From positions 1-64,000 of the forward strand of contig JANYCZ010000023.1 of NCBI GenBank assembly GCA_025360015.1: 64,000 nucleotides of DNA, given 5' to 3'. A program made the position numbers and the translations under genes. Shown piece by piece: positions 26,804 through 35,932 of this stretch. The notes beneath the pieces were generated by a model. That model did no database searches and was not told the DNA's origin. It saw only the letters and a list, made by a program, of their open reading frames with translations. Within the stretch, counting starts at the first letter, position 1, and each line of letters opens with the position of its first letter. The stretch comes from Verrucomicrobiota bacterium. Its GTDB lineage: Bacteria > Verrucomicrobiota > Verrucomicrobiia > Verrucomicrobiales > Verrucomicrobiaceae.

Positions 26804-28108
26804 TCAGGCGAAACCGAGTTGTTTGACGAGACCGATGAGAGCGCAGGCACCGATGACGGGCATGAGGCTGACCTTAAAGCGCTGCAGAGCGATGAAGGCG
26901 GCGATGGCGAGGAGAGCGATGAAGGTGTCAAAACCGCCGGTGGCGGGCCAGAGAGCGTGGGTGGTGAATTTCACGCCGAGATTGAGAATGACGCCGACGA
27001 CGGCGGCGGTGATGGCGGTGAGCGCGGCGCTGAGGCGGGGCTGCTCACCGAGTTTTTCGATGTGGGGTGCGCCGAGGAAGATGAAGAGGAAGCAGGGAAT
27101 GAAGGTGACCCAGGTGGTGATGAGCGCGCCGACGGTGGCTCCGGCGAGCGGTGAGAGCGCACCGGGATGCTGCCAGCCGCCGACGAAGCCGACGAACTGC
27201 AGCACCATGATGAGGGGGCCGGGCGTGGTCTCGGCAAGGGCGAGTCCGCTCATCATCTGCGGATGCGAGAGCCAGCCGTAGTTTTCCACAGCCTGCTGCG
27301 CTACGTAGGGCAGCACGGCATACGCGCCGCCGAAGGTGACGAGTGCGGCCTTGCTGAAAAATAAGCCCTGCTGCGCCTGCGTACTGCTCCAGCCGAGCCA
27401 CCCGGCGATGGCGAAGACAGGCAGCCACCAGAGTGTGAGGCACAAGGCGGTGATGGTGAAGGAGCGCGTCCAGGTGGCCCTGGGCGCTGGAGGCAAGGTG
27501 ATGGACGGGGCGCTGTCTTTGGCTGCATCATGGCCTTTGCCGGCGGGGAACTGTTTGGGTAGCACGCGATTGCCGATGTAACCGAGCAAGGCAGCACCGA
27601 GCACGATGAGGACGAATGAAATCTGGAAGAAGTAGATGGCGACAAAGCTGAGTGCGGCCACGAGCCAGAGAGTGGGACTTTTGAGCGCCTTTTTGCCGAT
27701 GCGCAGCACCGCCTCTGCGACGACGGCGATGACGGCTCCCAGCAGGCCATGAAAGATGGCTGCGAGCCATGGCAGATGCCCGCCTGCCATGTAGAGCCAG
27801 CTCAGGCCGAAAAGGATGAAGACGGATGGCAGTACAAATAGTGTGCCTGCGGCGATGCCGCCTTTGGCACCATGCAAGCGCCAGCCGAGGTAGGTGGCGA
27901 GCTGCTGGGCCTCGGGACCGGGCAGGAGCATGCAGAAGTTCAGCGCGTGAAGGAAATGGGAATCACTGATCCAGCGGCGCTTTTCGACGAGATCCTTGTG
28001 CATGATGGCGATCTGCCCGGCAGGACCGCCGAAGCTGATGCAGCCGAGCTTGAACCAGTAGCGCAGGGCCTGGGAGAAGGTGGGCAGGGAGGGTGCGCTA
28101 GAGTGCAT
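26804..28108 (-). CDS. chrA: Chromate efflux transporter ChrA
   Basis: A 434-residue long-form CHR transporter with two homologous halves. The N-half has YWFKLGCISFGGPAGQIAIM and LNFCMLLPGPEAQQLATYLG; the C-half has FFSKAALVTFGGAYAVLPYV and SGLALAETTPGPLIMVLQFV. These are the FGGP and PGP signatures of the family. It exports chromate. The start ATG at 28108 shares its A with the TGA of the upstream chrB-like remnant (TGATG), so the two were once translated together. It is convergent with the VIT1 gene. Confidence 0.94.
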   Translation of the reverse strand: MHSSAPSLPTFSQALRYWFKLGCISFGGPAGQIAIMHKDLVEKRRWISDSHFLHALNFCMLLPGPEAQQLATYLGWRLHGAKGGIAAGTLFVLPSVFILFGLSWLYMAGGHLPWLAAIFHGLLGAVIAVVAEAVLRIGKKALKSPTLWLVAALSFVAIYFFQISFVLIVLGAALLGYIGNRVLPKQFPAGKGHDAAKDSAPSITLPPAPRATWTRSFTITALCLTLWWLPVFAIAGWLGWSSTQAQQGLFFSKAALVTFGGAYAVLPYVAQQAVENYGWLSHPQMMSGLALAETTPGPLIMVLQFVGFVGGWQHPGALSPLAGATVGALITTWVTFIPCFLFIFLGAPHIEKLGEQPRLSAALTAITAAVVGVILNLGVKFTTHALWPATGGFDTFIALLAIAAFIALQRFKVSLMPVIGACALIGLVKQLGFA

Positions 28109-28346
28109 CAAGATTTCTTTGTTTTGCGGGCACGTGTTGAAGGCATGCGATGGAGTGCATCGAAACAGTCAAAGCCACGGGCGAGGATCTCGTGGTCTGT
28201 CATCCCATCTGCGCCCAGCCGCGAAAAATGGCGAGCAGATCTGCTCCCTCGTTCGTGCCGTGACGGCCATCGCCCAGATCAGCGTCATGGATGATGGCGG
28301 CGATTTTTTTAAGCGTGGCATCCTCCAAAGAGAGGAATGGAGGTGG
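28108..28346 (-). pseudogene. chrB: Frameshifted, 5'-truncated ChrB-like remnant
   Basis: Between the unknown gene and chrA the minus strand encodes, in one frame, LEDATLKKIAAIIHDADLGD, then NEGADLLAIFRGWAQMG and a stop at 28202-28200. One frame over, the sense continues as MTDHEILARGFDCFDALHRM and ends in a TGA overlapping the chrA start. The joined sequence follows the C-terminal pattern of chromate-resistance ChrB proteins as I remember it (IIHEAD, GWARQG-x-S-D-E-E-L, RG-x-x-x-F). One missing G in the GGG run at 28204-28206 would explain the shift. The N-terminal two-thirds is absent. This reading is mine from the bases; no search was run. Confidence 0.62.
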
Positions 28347-28348
28347 CT

Positions 28349-28801
28349 TTACAGGTCCGCATCGGAGAATGGCTTCGGCTCGTTGGCTTGGAGCAGGTTT
28401 TTCATTTCATTCACAAGCGGGAGAAGGAGGGTGAGCAATGGTGCCAATGCGTCCACCAGTTCGCTGTCGGAGGTGTCCCAGCCTAGACAGAATGAGGCAC
28501 CCTGCACCTGCAACTCAAGGCTGCGATGGTGCTCTTGATTGTCCCATGAGCGCACGCCGGGGTTCAGGGGGATTTTCAGTGCTGCGAAAGTGGCTTCAAT
28601 CTGTTTGGCGAGAGATGAGGCCAGTTCATGCTGATGCCAGACGGTGATAGGCAGTTCTGGCATGTCGCGAGTGTAAAAGATCACCCAGCGATCACTGTCT
28701 TCGAGCCTGGCAAAGACATGGAAACGGCGGCCGTCTTCGCTTTGGGCGAAGCACTCGCTGTAAATGAAAAGCGCGGTATGGGGAAGGGACGGAGGTGTCA
28801 T
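28349..28801 (-). CDS. Hypothetical protein
   Basis: A 150-residue soluble protein, start MTPPSLPHTALFIYSECFAQ. The chain looks genuine: mixed secondary structure, RRFHVFARLEDSDRWVIFYT, VWHQHELASSLAKQIEATFA, and a Leu-rich amphipathic C-terminal helix (LVDALAPLLTLLLPLVNEM). I do not recognise a family. Its stop is at 28349, right where the recognisable chrB-like sequence begins, so a past rearrangement may have joined the two. It has no other close partner. Confidence 0.6.
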   Translation of the reverse strand: MTPPSLPHTALFIYSECFAQSEDGRRFHVFARLEDSDRWVIFYTRDMPELPITVWHQHELASSLAKQIEATFAALKIPLNPGVRSWDNQEHHRSLELQVQGASFCLGWDTSDSELVDALAPLLTLLLPLVNEMKNLLQANEPKPFSDADL

Positions 28802-29153
28802 GCGGAGTGGGTGGTTTGTTTTAAGCGTGCTGAGGCGGCCTCGACAAGCAGCATCTGTTTATCTGTCTCAACGCGAATGATAGTGAGCCATGTGCTTTGA
28901 TTGGGAACGGTTGGGACGTCCGTGCTGACATCGCTACGCGATGCGGGTGCATGCGCAGGTGAGTGATGCTGGAACGAGGGGTGTCGCTGCGCTCAACCGC
29001 CTCGCTACAGGCTGGGATGGCTCTGCGATCCAGACGGATGGGGACGCGTGTGCGGATGGTATTTTAAGCGGTTTGTTGCTGCGCAACGTCGATGCCTTGT
29101 TCCGCAGGAACAAGGCTACTTTTATGAGGCCAGTTGCGGCGCAACCTGGCTAC
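28802..29153. other. Non-coding stretch with short hairpins
   Basis: About 350 bases without a supportable gene. It contains a perfect hairpin CCTTGTTCC-GCA-GGAACAAGG at 29095-29115 and, near 29131-29148, a bulged one (CCAGTTGC and GCAACCTGG). Both look like REP-type intergenic repeats or message ends. The sequence is otherwise unremarkable. Confidence 0.5.
29095..29115. terminator. Perfect 9-bp hairpin
   Basis: Arms CCTTGTTCC and GGAACAAGG flank a three-base loop GCA. A short run CTACTTTTATG follows on the plus strand. It lies 39 bases beyond the stop of the cytochrome-domain gene at 29154, on the far side relative to that gene's direction, so it could end its message; without a clean U-run this is tentative. 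Confidence 0.4.
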
Positions 29154-31961
29154 TTACCGCAGGTAGATGAACTCGTTGCTCATCATGAGGGCCTGGCAGA
29201 GGAGGGTCCAGGCTTGCAGTTCGCGCTTGGTGGAGTCCTGCTGGCTGGAGTTGAGGGAGGCGTCGGCGGCGGTGAGGTAGTTTTCGGCGCGGCGGAGGTC
29301 TTCGGCGGTGGCTTCGCGGGTGAAGGCGAGGCGGTAGGCGGCGCGAAGGCGGGCTTCTTTGTCAGCGGAGAGCTTGAAGAGGCGGGTGGTGAAGGCTTGC
29401 GCGGCGTCGGTGGCGAGGTCGCTGTTCATGAGGAGCAGGGCCTGGGGGGAGACGACGGTGCTGTTGCGCAGGCCGGTGCTGGTGGAGGGATCGGGGTAGT
29501 CGAACTGCTGGAAGAGGTCGTAGAGATTGTTGCGGATAATCGGCATGTAGAGCGCACGGCGGGTGCTGCCGTAGCTGGTGAAATCCTTGGAGGTGTGATT
29601 GAAGACGAACTCGCGATTGCGGCGCGGGATGGTCTTGCCGCCGATGGTGTTGTCGAGACTTCCAGCGACATTGAGGAGGGCATCGCGGATTTCTTCGGCT
29701 TCGAGGCGGCGCACGGGGAAGTGGTGGAGGAGGCGATTTTCGGGATCGCTCAGCGCGGCTTGGGAAGGCACGGTGGAGCTTTGCTGATAGGTGCGTGAGC
29801 TCATGATGAGCCGGTGCATGTCCTTGAGGCTCCAGCCGTTGGTGGTGAACCAGTGGGCGAGCCAGTCGTGCAGCTCGGGATGCGAGGGCTTCTGACCGAG
29901 GAGACCGAAGTTGTCGGTGGAAGAGACGATGCCCTGGCCGAAGTGCCAGGACCAGACGCGATTGGCGATGACGCGGGAGGTGAGCGGGTGCTCGGGGTTG
30001 GCGAGCCAGCGGGCGAGCTCCAGGCGGCCGCTTTGGTTGGCGGGGAATTCGGGCTTGGTTTTGAGGGAGGCCTGCGCGACCTGGATGAAGCCGCGTGAGA
30101 CGGGCTTGCCAAGCGCGAGGTGGCTGCCGCGAATGTGGACGGGGAGTTCTTTGAGGATCTTGGGTGCCTCGGAGACGGCGAGGGTGGTGGGCAGGTCGGG
30201 GAGATTGCTCTCCGTGGTCATCATGGTGTCCTTGAGGGAGCGCACCTTGTCAGCCACGTCTTTGGGAAAGAGAATGATGGGCTCGGGCGGCAGGGCGAGG
30301 AAACCTGCGGGGGCATCCAAGGCGGCGCGTGCCTGATGCAGCAGCGAGTCCTCGGTGGGGTCCTCGGGCTCTGCTTTGGCATCTGCCGCAGGTTTTGGTT
30401 TGGGCTTGAGAACGAGCTTTTCTGCGGCGGCGAAAATGGCGGTGTAGTAGCCGCGCAGGGATGAGACATCGCTGTGTTTTTCCACTGCGTCCTGCCAGGG
30501 CTTGAAGAAGGGGAGGGTTTCGTTGGCGGCGAGGTAAACGCGGCAGTTGAGCAGGACGTGGGCGCGGAGGCCGAGAGGTTCTGCCACGGCTTTCACTTGG
30601 CTCATGGTGGGGGTCTCTGGCAGCGTGGCTGCGGCCATGAGGTAATCGACGGCATGCTCGCGCACTTCTTTGCGCAGAGCGGTGATGGCAGCGCTTTCGG
30701 CCTTGGAGACGGCGGACCTTTGGTCTTTGAGGATGCGCTCGGAGGATTTGACGGCGGCGAAGTCATCGAGCGAGCCCATGGGGGCTTCGTAAGCGGTGCT
30801 CAGCGCGCCGATGCGGTCCACGCTGAAGCTTTGCGTGCTTTTGAAAATGGCGGCGAGTGAGTAGTAGTCATCCGTGGGGACGGGATCGAACTTATGATCA
30901 TGGCAGCGCGCGCAACCCAGCGTGAGGCCCATGAAGGCACGGCCCATGACATCGATCTGCTCATCGACGACGTCCATGGTGAGCTTTTCTTTGTCGGGCT
31001 CGGCGAGGACTTTGGCACCGAGATTGAGAAAGGCGGTGGCGGTGGTCTGCGCTTTGCGGGTGGGGAGGTCTTTGGCTTCCAGCAGATCGCCGGCAAGCTG
31101 CTCGGTGAGGAATTGATCGAACGGTTTGTCGGCGTTGATCGCCTGCACCACGTAATCGCGGTAACGCCAGGCGGTGCCGAGGGCGATGTTTTCATCGAGG
31201 CCGTTGGAGTCGGAGTAACGGGCTACGTCCAGCCAGTGGCGGCCCCATTTTTCGCCGTATTGCGGTGAGCGCAGCAGGCGGTCGATGACTTTGGCGAAGG
31301 CGTCGGGGGCGTTGTCAGCGAGGAAGGTGTCCACTTCCTGGGGGCTTGGAGGGAGGCCGGTGAGATCGAAAGTGGCGCGGCGGATCAGGGTGCGTTTGTC
31401 GGCGGGGGCTGCGAGACTGAGGCCCTTCTCGGCGAGCTTTTCGGAGATGAAGGCATCGATGGGATTGGCGGCGTCGGCTTTGGGGACTGCGGGCTGCGCG
31501 ATGGGGCGAAAGGCCCAGTGCTTGGCTCCTTCTTTGAGATCGATGATACGCGGTGTGGAGGGCTTGCCGGAGGCGACGGCTTCACGCGGATCAGGCGCGC
31601 CCATTTTCACCCATTCTTCCAGAGCCTTCACTTCTGCGGCGGGCATGGCGCCCTTGGGCGGCATTTGAAGATCCTGATTTTGATAGCGAACGGATTCGAT
31701 GAGGTGGCTCTTGTCGGGATTGCCCGCGAGGAGGGCGGGGCCGCTGTCGCCGCCTTTGAGAATGGCATCGCGGGAGTCGATGAGGAGTCCGCCCTTGCTC
31801 TTGCCGGACTCGACGGAGTGGCACTCGTAGCAGCGCTTGATCAGGATGGGGCGGATGGTCTTTTCAAAGAAGGCGATCTTTGCGTCTTCCGCCGTCGCGG
31901 CCATGGCCGCGCTGCCGGCGCAGAGCGTCAGTGTCAGGGCGATGGAATGAGCTGCCTTCAT
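29154..31961 (-). CDS. Secreted cytochrome-c-domain protein with DUF1549 and DUF1553
   Basis: A 935-residue protein of the Planctomycetes/Verrucomicrobia-specific PSCyt1-DUF1549-DUF1553 architecture. The start MKAAHSIALTLTLCAGSAAM is a good signal peptide; the longer frame to 32081 is not supported. One c-type heme motif C44-Y-E-C47-H48 lies in LIKRCYECHSVESGKSKG. DUF1549 follows (RRATFDLTGLPPSPQEVDTF; HWLDVARYSDSNGLDE), then a short coiled segment, then DUF1553 (HPLTSRVIANRVWSWHFGQG; GWSLKDMHRLIMSSRTYQQS). These proteins are usually paired with a DUF1501 gene, which is absent here. They are thought to act in extracytoplasmic polymer or sugar oxidation, but the reaction is not known. Confidence 0.93.
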   Translation of the reverse strand: MKAAHSIALTLTLCAGSAAMAATAEDAKIAFFEKTIRPILIKRCYECHSVESGKSKGGLLIDSRDAILKGGDSGPALLAGNPDKSHLIESVRYQNQDLQMPPKGAMPAAEVKALEEWVKMGAPDPREAVASGKPSTPRIIDLKEGAKHWAFRPIAQPAVPKADAANPIDAFISEKLAEKGLSLAAPADKRTLIRRATFDLTGLPPSPQEVDTFLADNAPDAFAKVIDRLLRSPQYGEKWGRHWLDVARYSDSNGLDENIALGTAWRYRDYVVQAINADKPFDQFLTEQLAGDLLEAKDLPTRKAQTTATAFLNLGAKVLAEPDKEKLTMDVVDEQIDVMGRAFMGLTLGCARCHDHKFDPVPTDDYYSLAAIFKSTQSFSVDRIGALSTAYEAPMGSLDDFAAVKSSERILKDQRSAVSKAESAAITALRKEVREHAVDYLMAAATLPETPTMSQVKAVAEPLGLRAHVLLNCRVYLAANETLPFFKPWQDAVEKHSDVSSLRGYYTAIFAAAEKLVLKPKPKPAADAKAEPEDPTEDSLLHQARAALDAPAGFLALPPEPIILFPKDVADKVRSLKDTMMTTESNLPDLPTTLAVSEAPKILKELPVHIRGSHLALGKPVSRGFIQVAQASLKTKPEFPANQSGRLELARWLANPEHPLTSRVIANRVWSWHFGQGIVSSTDNFGLLGQKPSHPELHDWLAHWFTTNGWSLKDMHRLIMSSRTYQQSSTVPSQAALSDPENRLLHHFPVRRLEAEEIRDALLNVAGSLDNTIGGKTIPRRNREFVFNHTSKDFTSYGSTRRALYMPIIRNNLYDLFQQFDYPDPSTSTGLRNSTVVSPQALLLMNSDLATDAAQAFTTRLFKLSADKEARLRAAYRLAFTREATAEDLRRAENYLTAADASLNSSQQDSTKRELQAWTLLCQALMMSNEFIYLR

Positions 31962-32028
31962 GAATGGTAAAAAATACGGTCTGAAGCGGGGCTTCTTGCC
32001 GTGGCCTTGCACATGGCTAGGCTCCGGC

Positions 32029-33165
32029 ATGTCTCCCGTTTTACAGACTCTCTCTGAACTTGTGCGCATCAACAGCATCAACAGCTCCTATGAGGGCGGC
32101 CCTGGCGAAAAAGAAGCGGCGGCCTATGTGAAGAACTTTTTTGAGCAGCGAGGCATCGAAACATGGGAGCAGGAAGTGTTCCCAGGACGCAACAACGTCA
32201 TTGCGCGTGTGCCGGGGCGTGATTCCTCACGGCGCATCGTGTTCGAGGCGCACATGGACACGGTGTCAGTGAAAGGCATGACGATTGATCCCTTTGATCC
32301 GGTGGTGCGAGACGGCAGGCTGCATGGACGCGGCTCGGTGGATGACAAGGCGGGGCTGGCGGCAATGATGCATGCTGTGGCGGACATTCACGCGAGCGGT
32401 GAAGCGCCGCCGTGTGAAGTGTGGATGGCGGCGGTGGTGGATGAGGAGTTTTCGTTTCGTGGCGTGGTCAAGCTTTGCGAAGGCCTGAAGGCGGATGCGG
32501 CCGTGGTGGCGGAGCCGACGGAGTTCAAATGCGTGATCGCGAGCAAGGGGGTGCTGCGCTGGCGCATTCGCACGAAGGGCAGGGCGGCGCATAGCTCGAA
32601 GCCGCATCTGGGCATCAATGCGATCACGGCGATGTCACGGGTCGTGCTGGCGCTGAATGAGGATCATGAGCGGATGCAGGAGGCGAAGCATCCGCTGCTG
32701 GGGCCGGGCACGTGCAATGTGGGCGTGATCCACGGCGGGGTGCAGGTGAACTTTGTGCCGGATGAGGCGGTGATTGAGATTGATCGGCGGCTGCTGCCCG
32801 GGGAGGGGGTGCCGGAGGTGCTGGCGCATTATCAGGTACTGCTGGATGCGCTGATGAAACGGCACCCGGATGTGATCGCGGAGATGGAGGAGCCGATGCT
32901 GCAGGACTGGCCGTTTCAGACGGATGCGGATGCGGGGATCGTGAATCTGGCCCGTGAGGTGCTCGGTGAGATGGGGCGTGACGATGGCGTCAGCGGCGTG
33001 CCGTTTGGGAGTGATGCGAGCAAGTTTTCACGGCTGGGGATTCCGACGATTTTGTTTGGGCCGGGAAGCATTGATCAGGCGCATGCGGCAGTGGAATACG
33101 TCGAGTGCGCTGAGGTGGAGAAGGCGCTGGCGGTATATACGGAGATCGCGCGGCGGTTTGTGTGA
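32029..33165 (+). CDS. M20-family metallopeptidase/deacylase
   Basis: A 378-residue di-zinc amidohydrolase of the ArgE/DapE/CPG2 group. The start MSPVLQTLSELVRINSINSS at 32029 is favoured; the earlier frame to 31960 covers the control region shared with the divergent gene. Zinc and catalytic residues: H75 and D77 (in VFEAHMDTVSV), bridging D104 (in GRGSVDDKAGL), E139/E140 (in AAVVDEEFSF), then AVVAEPTEFKC. The C-terminal end carries PFGSDASKFSRLGIPT and FGPGSIDQAHAAVE, where the His is another zinc ligand. Substrate (N-acyl amino acid, succinyl-diaminopimelate or peptide) cannot be told; no arginine or lysine biosynthesis genes are adjacent. Confidence 0.92.
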   Translation: MSPVLQTLSELVRINSINSSYEGGPGEKEAAAYVKNFFEQRGIETWEQEVFPGRNNVIARVPGRDSSRRIVFEAHMDTVSVKGMTIDPFDPVVRDGRLHGRGSVDDKAGLAAMMHAVADIHASGEAPPCEVWMAAVVDEEFSFRGVVKLCEGLKADAAVVAEPTEFKCVIASKGVLRWRIRTKGRAAHSSKPHLGINAITAMSRVVLALNEDHERMQEAKHPLLGPGTCNVGVIHGGVQVNFVPDEAVIEIDRRLLPGEGVPEVLAHYQVLLDALMKRHPDVIAEMEEPMLQDWPFQTDADAGIVNLAREVLGEMGRDDGVSGVPFGSDASKFSRLGIPTILFGPGSIDQAHAAVEYVECAEVEKALAVYTEIARRFV

Positions 33166-33219
33166 GGAGCTGCGGGTGCGTCGTTCCACGCAGATGTCAT
33201 TGTAACGCCCAAGCTGAAG

Positions 33220-33789
33220 TCATTCGGCAAGCTTGAGTATTTCCGTGAGACGTTGATGCAAGGCGTTTAATATCTGCTCCGCAGCAGCAGCATCAGTGAT
33301 CGGATGTCCCATATCCCCTGCCATCTTTACAATCGTCGTGTCATCCAAGTTGATGAAGGCCGATAATTGGAGCTGATCATCCAGCTTGCCGGGAGTCAGC
33401 AGGCTGATCTGCCTCTTCAGGATTTCCATGGCCTGCTGGATGCCCCCTTTCGTAAGGGGAAGAATTGCAGTTCCGCTCCCGCGGTACGCTTCTCTCATCT
33501 GTTTATGAAATAGTTCCACCGCCTCTTTTGTACCATCTTTAGGAGATGGAGATTGTGAAACTCCTGTCCGGTAGAGAATTGTAATTCCTCCTTTGATCAC
33601 CTTGACCTTACTGAGGTCCACATAAACGCCTTCGTCGACCTTGGTCAGGCGTCCCTCTCGAGTGGGAATGGCGGGGACAGGAGTGTTCTGAGACCACGCC
33701 GCCGGGGAGGCGAGCAGGAAGAAGAGACCGAAGACGCAAACAACTGTGTTCATGGCAGGAGTGAAAGACTTGTTTTTGGGACAGGGCAT
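33220..33789 (-). CDS. Secreted hypothetical protein
   Basis: A 189-residue protein of unknown family. Started at 33789 it begins three bases after the stop of the upstream membrane-protein gene; a second ATG at 33753 (MNTVVCVFGLFFLLASPAAW) gives a tighter signal peptide, so either may be used. The mature part holds TREGRLTKVDEGVYVDLSKV, a Ser/Pro stretch near YRTGVSQSPSPKDG, and two helices (EAVELFHKQMREAYRGSG; QQAMEILKRQISLLTP). The coupling to the previous gene suggests they are transcribed together. Confidence 0.62.
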   Translation of the reverse strand: MPCPKNKSFTPAMNTVVCVFGLFFLLASPAAWSQNTPVPAIPTREGRLTKVDEGVYVDLSKVKVIKGGITILYRTGVSQSPSPKDGTKEAVELFHKQMREAYRGSGTAILPLTKGGIQQAMEILKRQISLLTPGKLDDQLQLSAFINLDDTTIVKMAGDMGHPITDAAAAEQILNALHQRLTEILKLAE

Positions 33790-33792
33790 TCA

Positions 33793-34263
33793 CTAAACCA
33801 CAGTCCTCGCATTGGAGTCAATCGTGCCTGGCATCTTTGTCGCCCCACAATAAACTCCGACACAGGCGAGCAGTCCTCCCGAGTAAGTCCCGATGACGGG
33901 TATCCAGTTCCACAGTTTTGAATATCCTAAGTGGTAGTGTCGAGTCCAAGGTTCAAGGTAATTCCATGCGATCATGCCTCCAGCGATTAACAGGAAGAGA
34001 GCTGTGATGAAGCGATGCCTGGGTGCGGCCCTCGATCCAAAGACGACTACGAGAAAAGCGGCAAAAGCACCACACACTGCAACAACACATGGGATAAAGA
34101 TTTCCTTTGATACATGGTGACCGTTATCGCCCAGAATCTCCCGTATCATCTGGAGGATATTGAATGCTATAAACGAGATTGGTACGGATATGAAAAATCC
34201 TAAACAAGCCATAACAAGCATCCACAACCAACGCAGTGTTGAGATGATGGGTTTGGCTGTCAT
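33793..34263 (-). CDS. Hypothetical four-TM membrane protein
   Basis: A 156-residue integral membrane protein with four hydrophobic segments: LWMLVMACLGFFISVPISFI, FIPCVVAVCGAFAAFLVVVF, FITALFLLIAGGMIAWNYL and IPVIGTYSGGLLACVGVYCG. Charged residues lie at the loops. I do not recognise the family. It ends three bases before the secreted hypothetical gene, so the pair is a likely operon. Composition is a little less GC-rich than flanking genes. Confidence 0.62.
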   Translation of the reverse strand: MTAKPIISTLRWLWMLVMACLGFFISVPISFIAFNILQMIREILGDNGHHVSKEIFIPCVVAVCGAFAAFLVVVFGSRAAPRHRFITALFLLIAGGMIAWNYLEPWTRHYHLGYSKLWNWIPVIGTYSGGLLACVGVYCGATKMPGTIDSNARTVV

Positions 34264-34345
34264 AGTTTTATTTCATCATTTGATGGGAAGATAATGAAAG
34301 TGGTAACGCGGCAGGCTGCTGCGAGGCCGTGCAAAGAGCGATGGC

Positions 34346-35764
34346 TTACGAGAACGACTTGCGCAGATGGCTGGGCAAGATGTTGAGCGCTTCGCGATAT
34401 TTCGCCACCGTGCGGCGGGCGACTTTGATGCCCTGGCCGTCGAGGAGCTTGGCGAGCTTGTCGTCGCTGAGGGGTTTGTGCTTGGGCTCGGTCTTGATGA
34501 GTTCGGCGATGGCGTTCTTGACGCTGGTGTTGCTGAGGTCATCGCCGGACTCGGTCTTCACGCCGTGGGAGAAGAAGAATTTCATGTCGAACACGCCATG
34601 AGGTGTGGCGATGTATTTGCCGGAGATGGCGCGGCTGACGGTGGTCTCATGCACGCCGACTTCGTCGGCCACGGTGGCCATGTTGAGCGGACGCAGCAGA
34701 TTGGTGCCCTTCTCCAGGAACTCGCGCTGATACTTGAGGATCTGCGTGGCGATGCGGTGGATCGTCTGCTGGCGCTGATGGATGGAGCGGATGAGGAACT
34801 TGCCGCTGCGGATCTTGTCGCGCACGTAGTTGCGGACTTCGCCGTTGTTGCCGGGCTGGCTGAGCAGGTCCTTGTAGGTGTTGCTGATGCGCAGATGCGG
34901 GAGGTCGTCATTGGTCATGACGGCAACCCATTCGCCGCCCTGGCGTTCGACGACGACGTCTGGCGTGACGTAGTTGTTGGAGGAGACGGCGAAGCGCTGC
35001 GCGGGGCGGGGATCAAGCGTGCTGATGAAATCGGCAGCGCGTGAGATCTGCTCCAACGGGACGCCAAGCTTGCGGGCGAGGATGGGGTAGCGTTTGTTGG
35101 CGAGGTCGTCGATGTATTGATCGACCAGCCGCCAGGCGAGGCTTTGTTTTTTGCCGAGGCGATCAAGCTGCACCAGGAGGCATTCGCGCAGATCTTCCGA
35201 GCCGACGCCGACGGGGTCGAAGCTCTGCAGCAGCTTTTTGGCGGTGTTCAGGGTATCGATGGGGATACCATGGTTCAGGCTCAGATCGTCGATGCGGGTG
35301 TTGAGAAAGCCGCGGTCGTCCAGATTGCCGATGAGGAACTCCACCTGAGGGGCGAGGGCGGCCTTGGCGTCCGAGGTATGAAGCTGGGAGAGCAGGTGCT
35401 CCTGGAGGGTGGTGGGAGCCACGATGGAGTCCATGAGGAACTGCCAGCGCTCCTGGTCATCGCTGCGGCGGGTGGCGGTCTGCTGGCGGCTCTGCTGCCA
35501 GTACTCGCGCCATTCGTCATCCATCCGAGTGAGGGCATCGATGTCGCTGTCATCGACGCTGCGGTCGTCCGGATCATCGGGGATGGCGTCCTGAATGGAG
35601 GTTTCCGGGGCTTCGAGCTCCAGCACGGGATTGATTTCGACCTCCTGCTGGATGATCTGGCGCAGCTCCAAAGTGGGAGCCTGCAAAATCTGCAAGCTCT
35701 GTTGCATCTGCGGCCCAATAGCGAGCTTTTGGGTCTGTACCTGGTGGAGTCCGTGGTCGGCCAT
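34346..35764 (-). CDS. rpoN: RNA polymerase sigma-54 factor RpoN
   Basis: A 472-residue sigma-54. The start MADHGLHQVQTQKLAIGPQM at 35764 gives the normal short N-terminus; an extension to 35809 is unlikely. Region I is Gln/Leu-rich (QMQQSLQILQAPTLELRQII), region II acidic (PDDPDDRSVDDSDIDAL), then the core-binding domain (LLQSFDPVGVGSEDLRECLL). The helix-turn-helix lies at MATVADEVGVHETTVSRAIS and the diagnostic RpoN box ARRTVAKYRE at about residues 449-458. Sigma-54 works only with enhancer-binding ATPases, none of which is in the window. I could not find a convincing -24/-12 promoter here. Confidence 0.97.
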   Translation of the reverse strand: MADHGLHQVQTQKLAIGPQMQQSLQILQAPTLELRQIIQQEVEINPVLELEAPETSIQDAIPDDPDDRSVDDSDIDALTRMDDEWREYWQQSRQQTATRRSDDQERWQFLMDSIVAPTTLQEHLLSQLHTSDAKAALAPQVEFLIGNLDDRGFLNTRIDDLSLNHGIPIDTLNTAKKLLQSFDPVGVGSEDLRECLLVQLDRLGKKQSLAWRLVDQYIDDLANKRYPILARKLGVPLEQISRAADFISTLDPRPAQRFAVSSNNYVTPDVVVERQGGEWVAVMTNDDLPHLRISNTYKDLLSQPGNNGEVRNYVRDKIRSGKFLIRSIHQRQQTIHRIATQILKYQREFLEKGTNLLRPLNMATVADEVGVHETTVSRAISGKYIATPHGVFDMKFFFSHGVKTESGDDLSNTSVKNAIAELIKTEPKHKPLSDDKLAKLLDGQGIKVARRTVAKYREALNILPSHLRKSFS

Positions 35765-35867
35765 GAATGGTTGGAAGACAAGCCAAGCGCTGTCCCACTG
35801 TCTTATCAAGCAAACATCAGGCCAAGAGGGGGTTTATTTTGGATTTCGCCAAAAGAAGCGCTGCTGG

Positions 35868-35903
35868 CATAAAAACAGAAATCCCGGTGGTTTACCGGGA
35901 TTT
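35868..35903 (-). terminator. Rho-independent terminator after the Pro/Gln-rich gene
   Basis: Arms AAATCCCGG (35879-35887) and CCGGGATTT (35895-35903) pair perfectly over a seven-base loop. Read on the minus strand, the stem is followed by CTGTTTTTATG, a good U-tract. It ends the transcript of the gene at 35933-36934 before rpoN. Confidence 0.85.
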
Positions 35904-35932
35904 CCAAAGCCAGACAGATGACTGTAAAAAAA

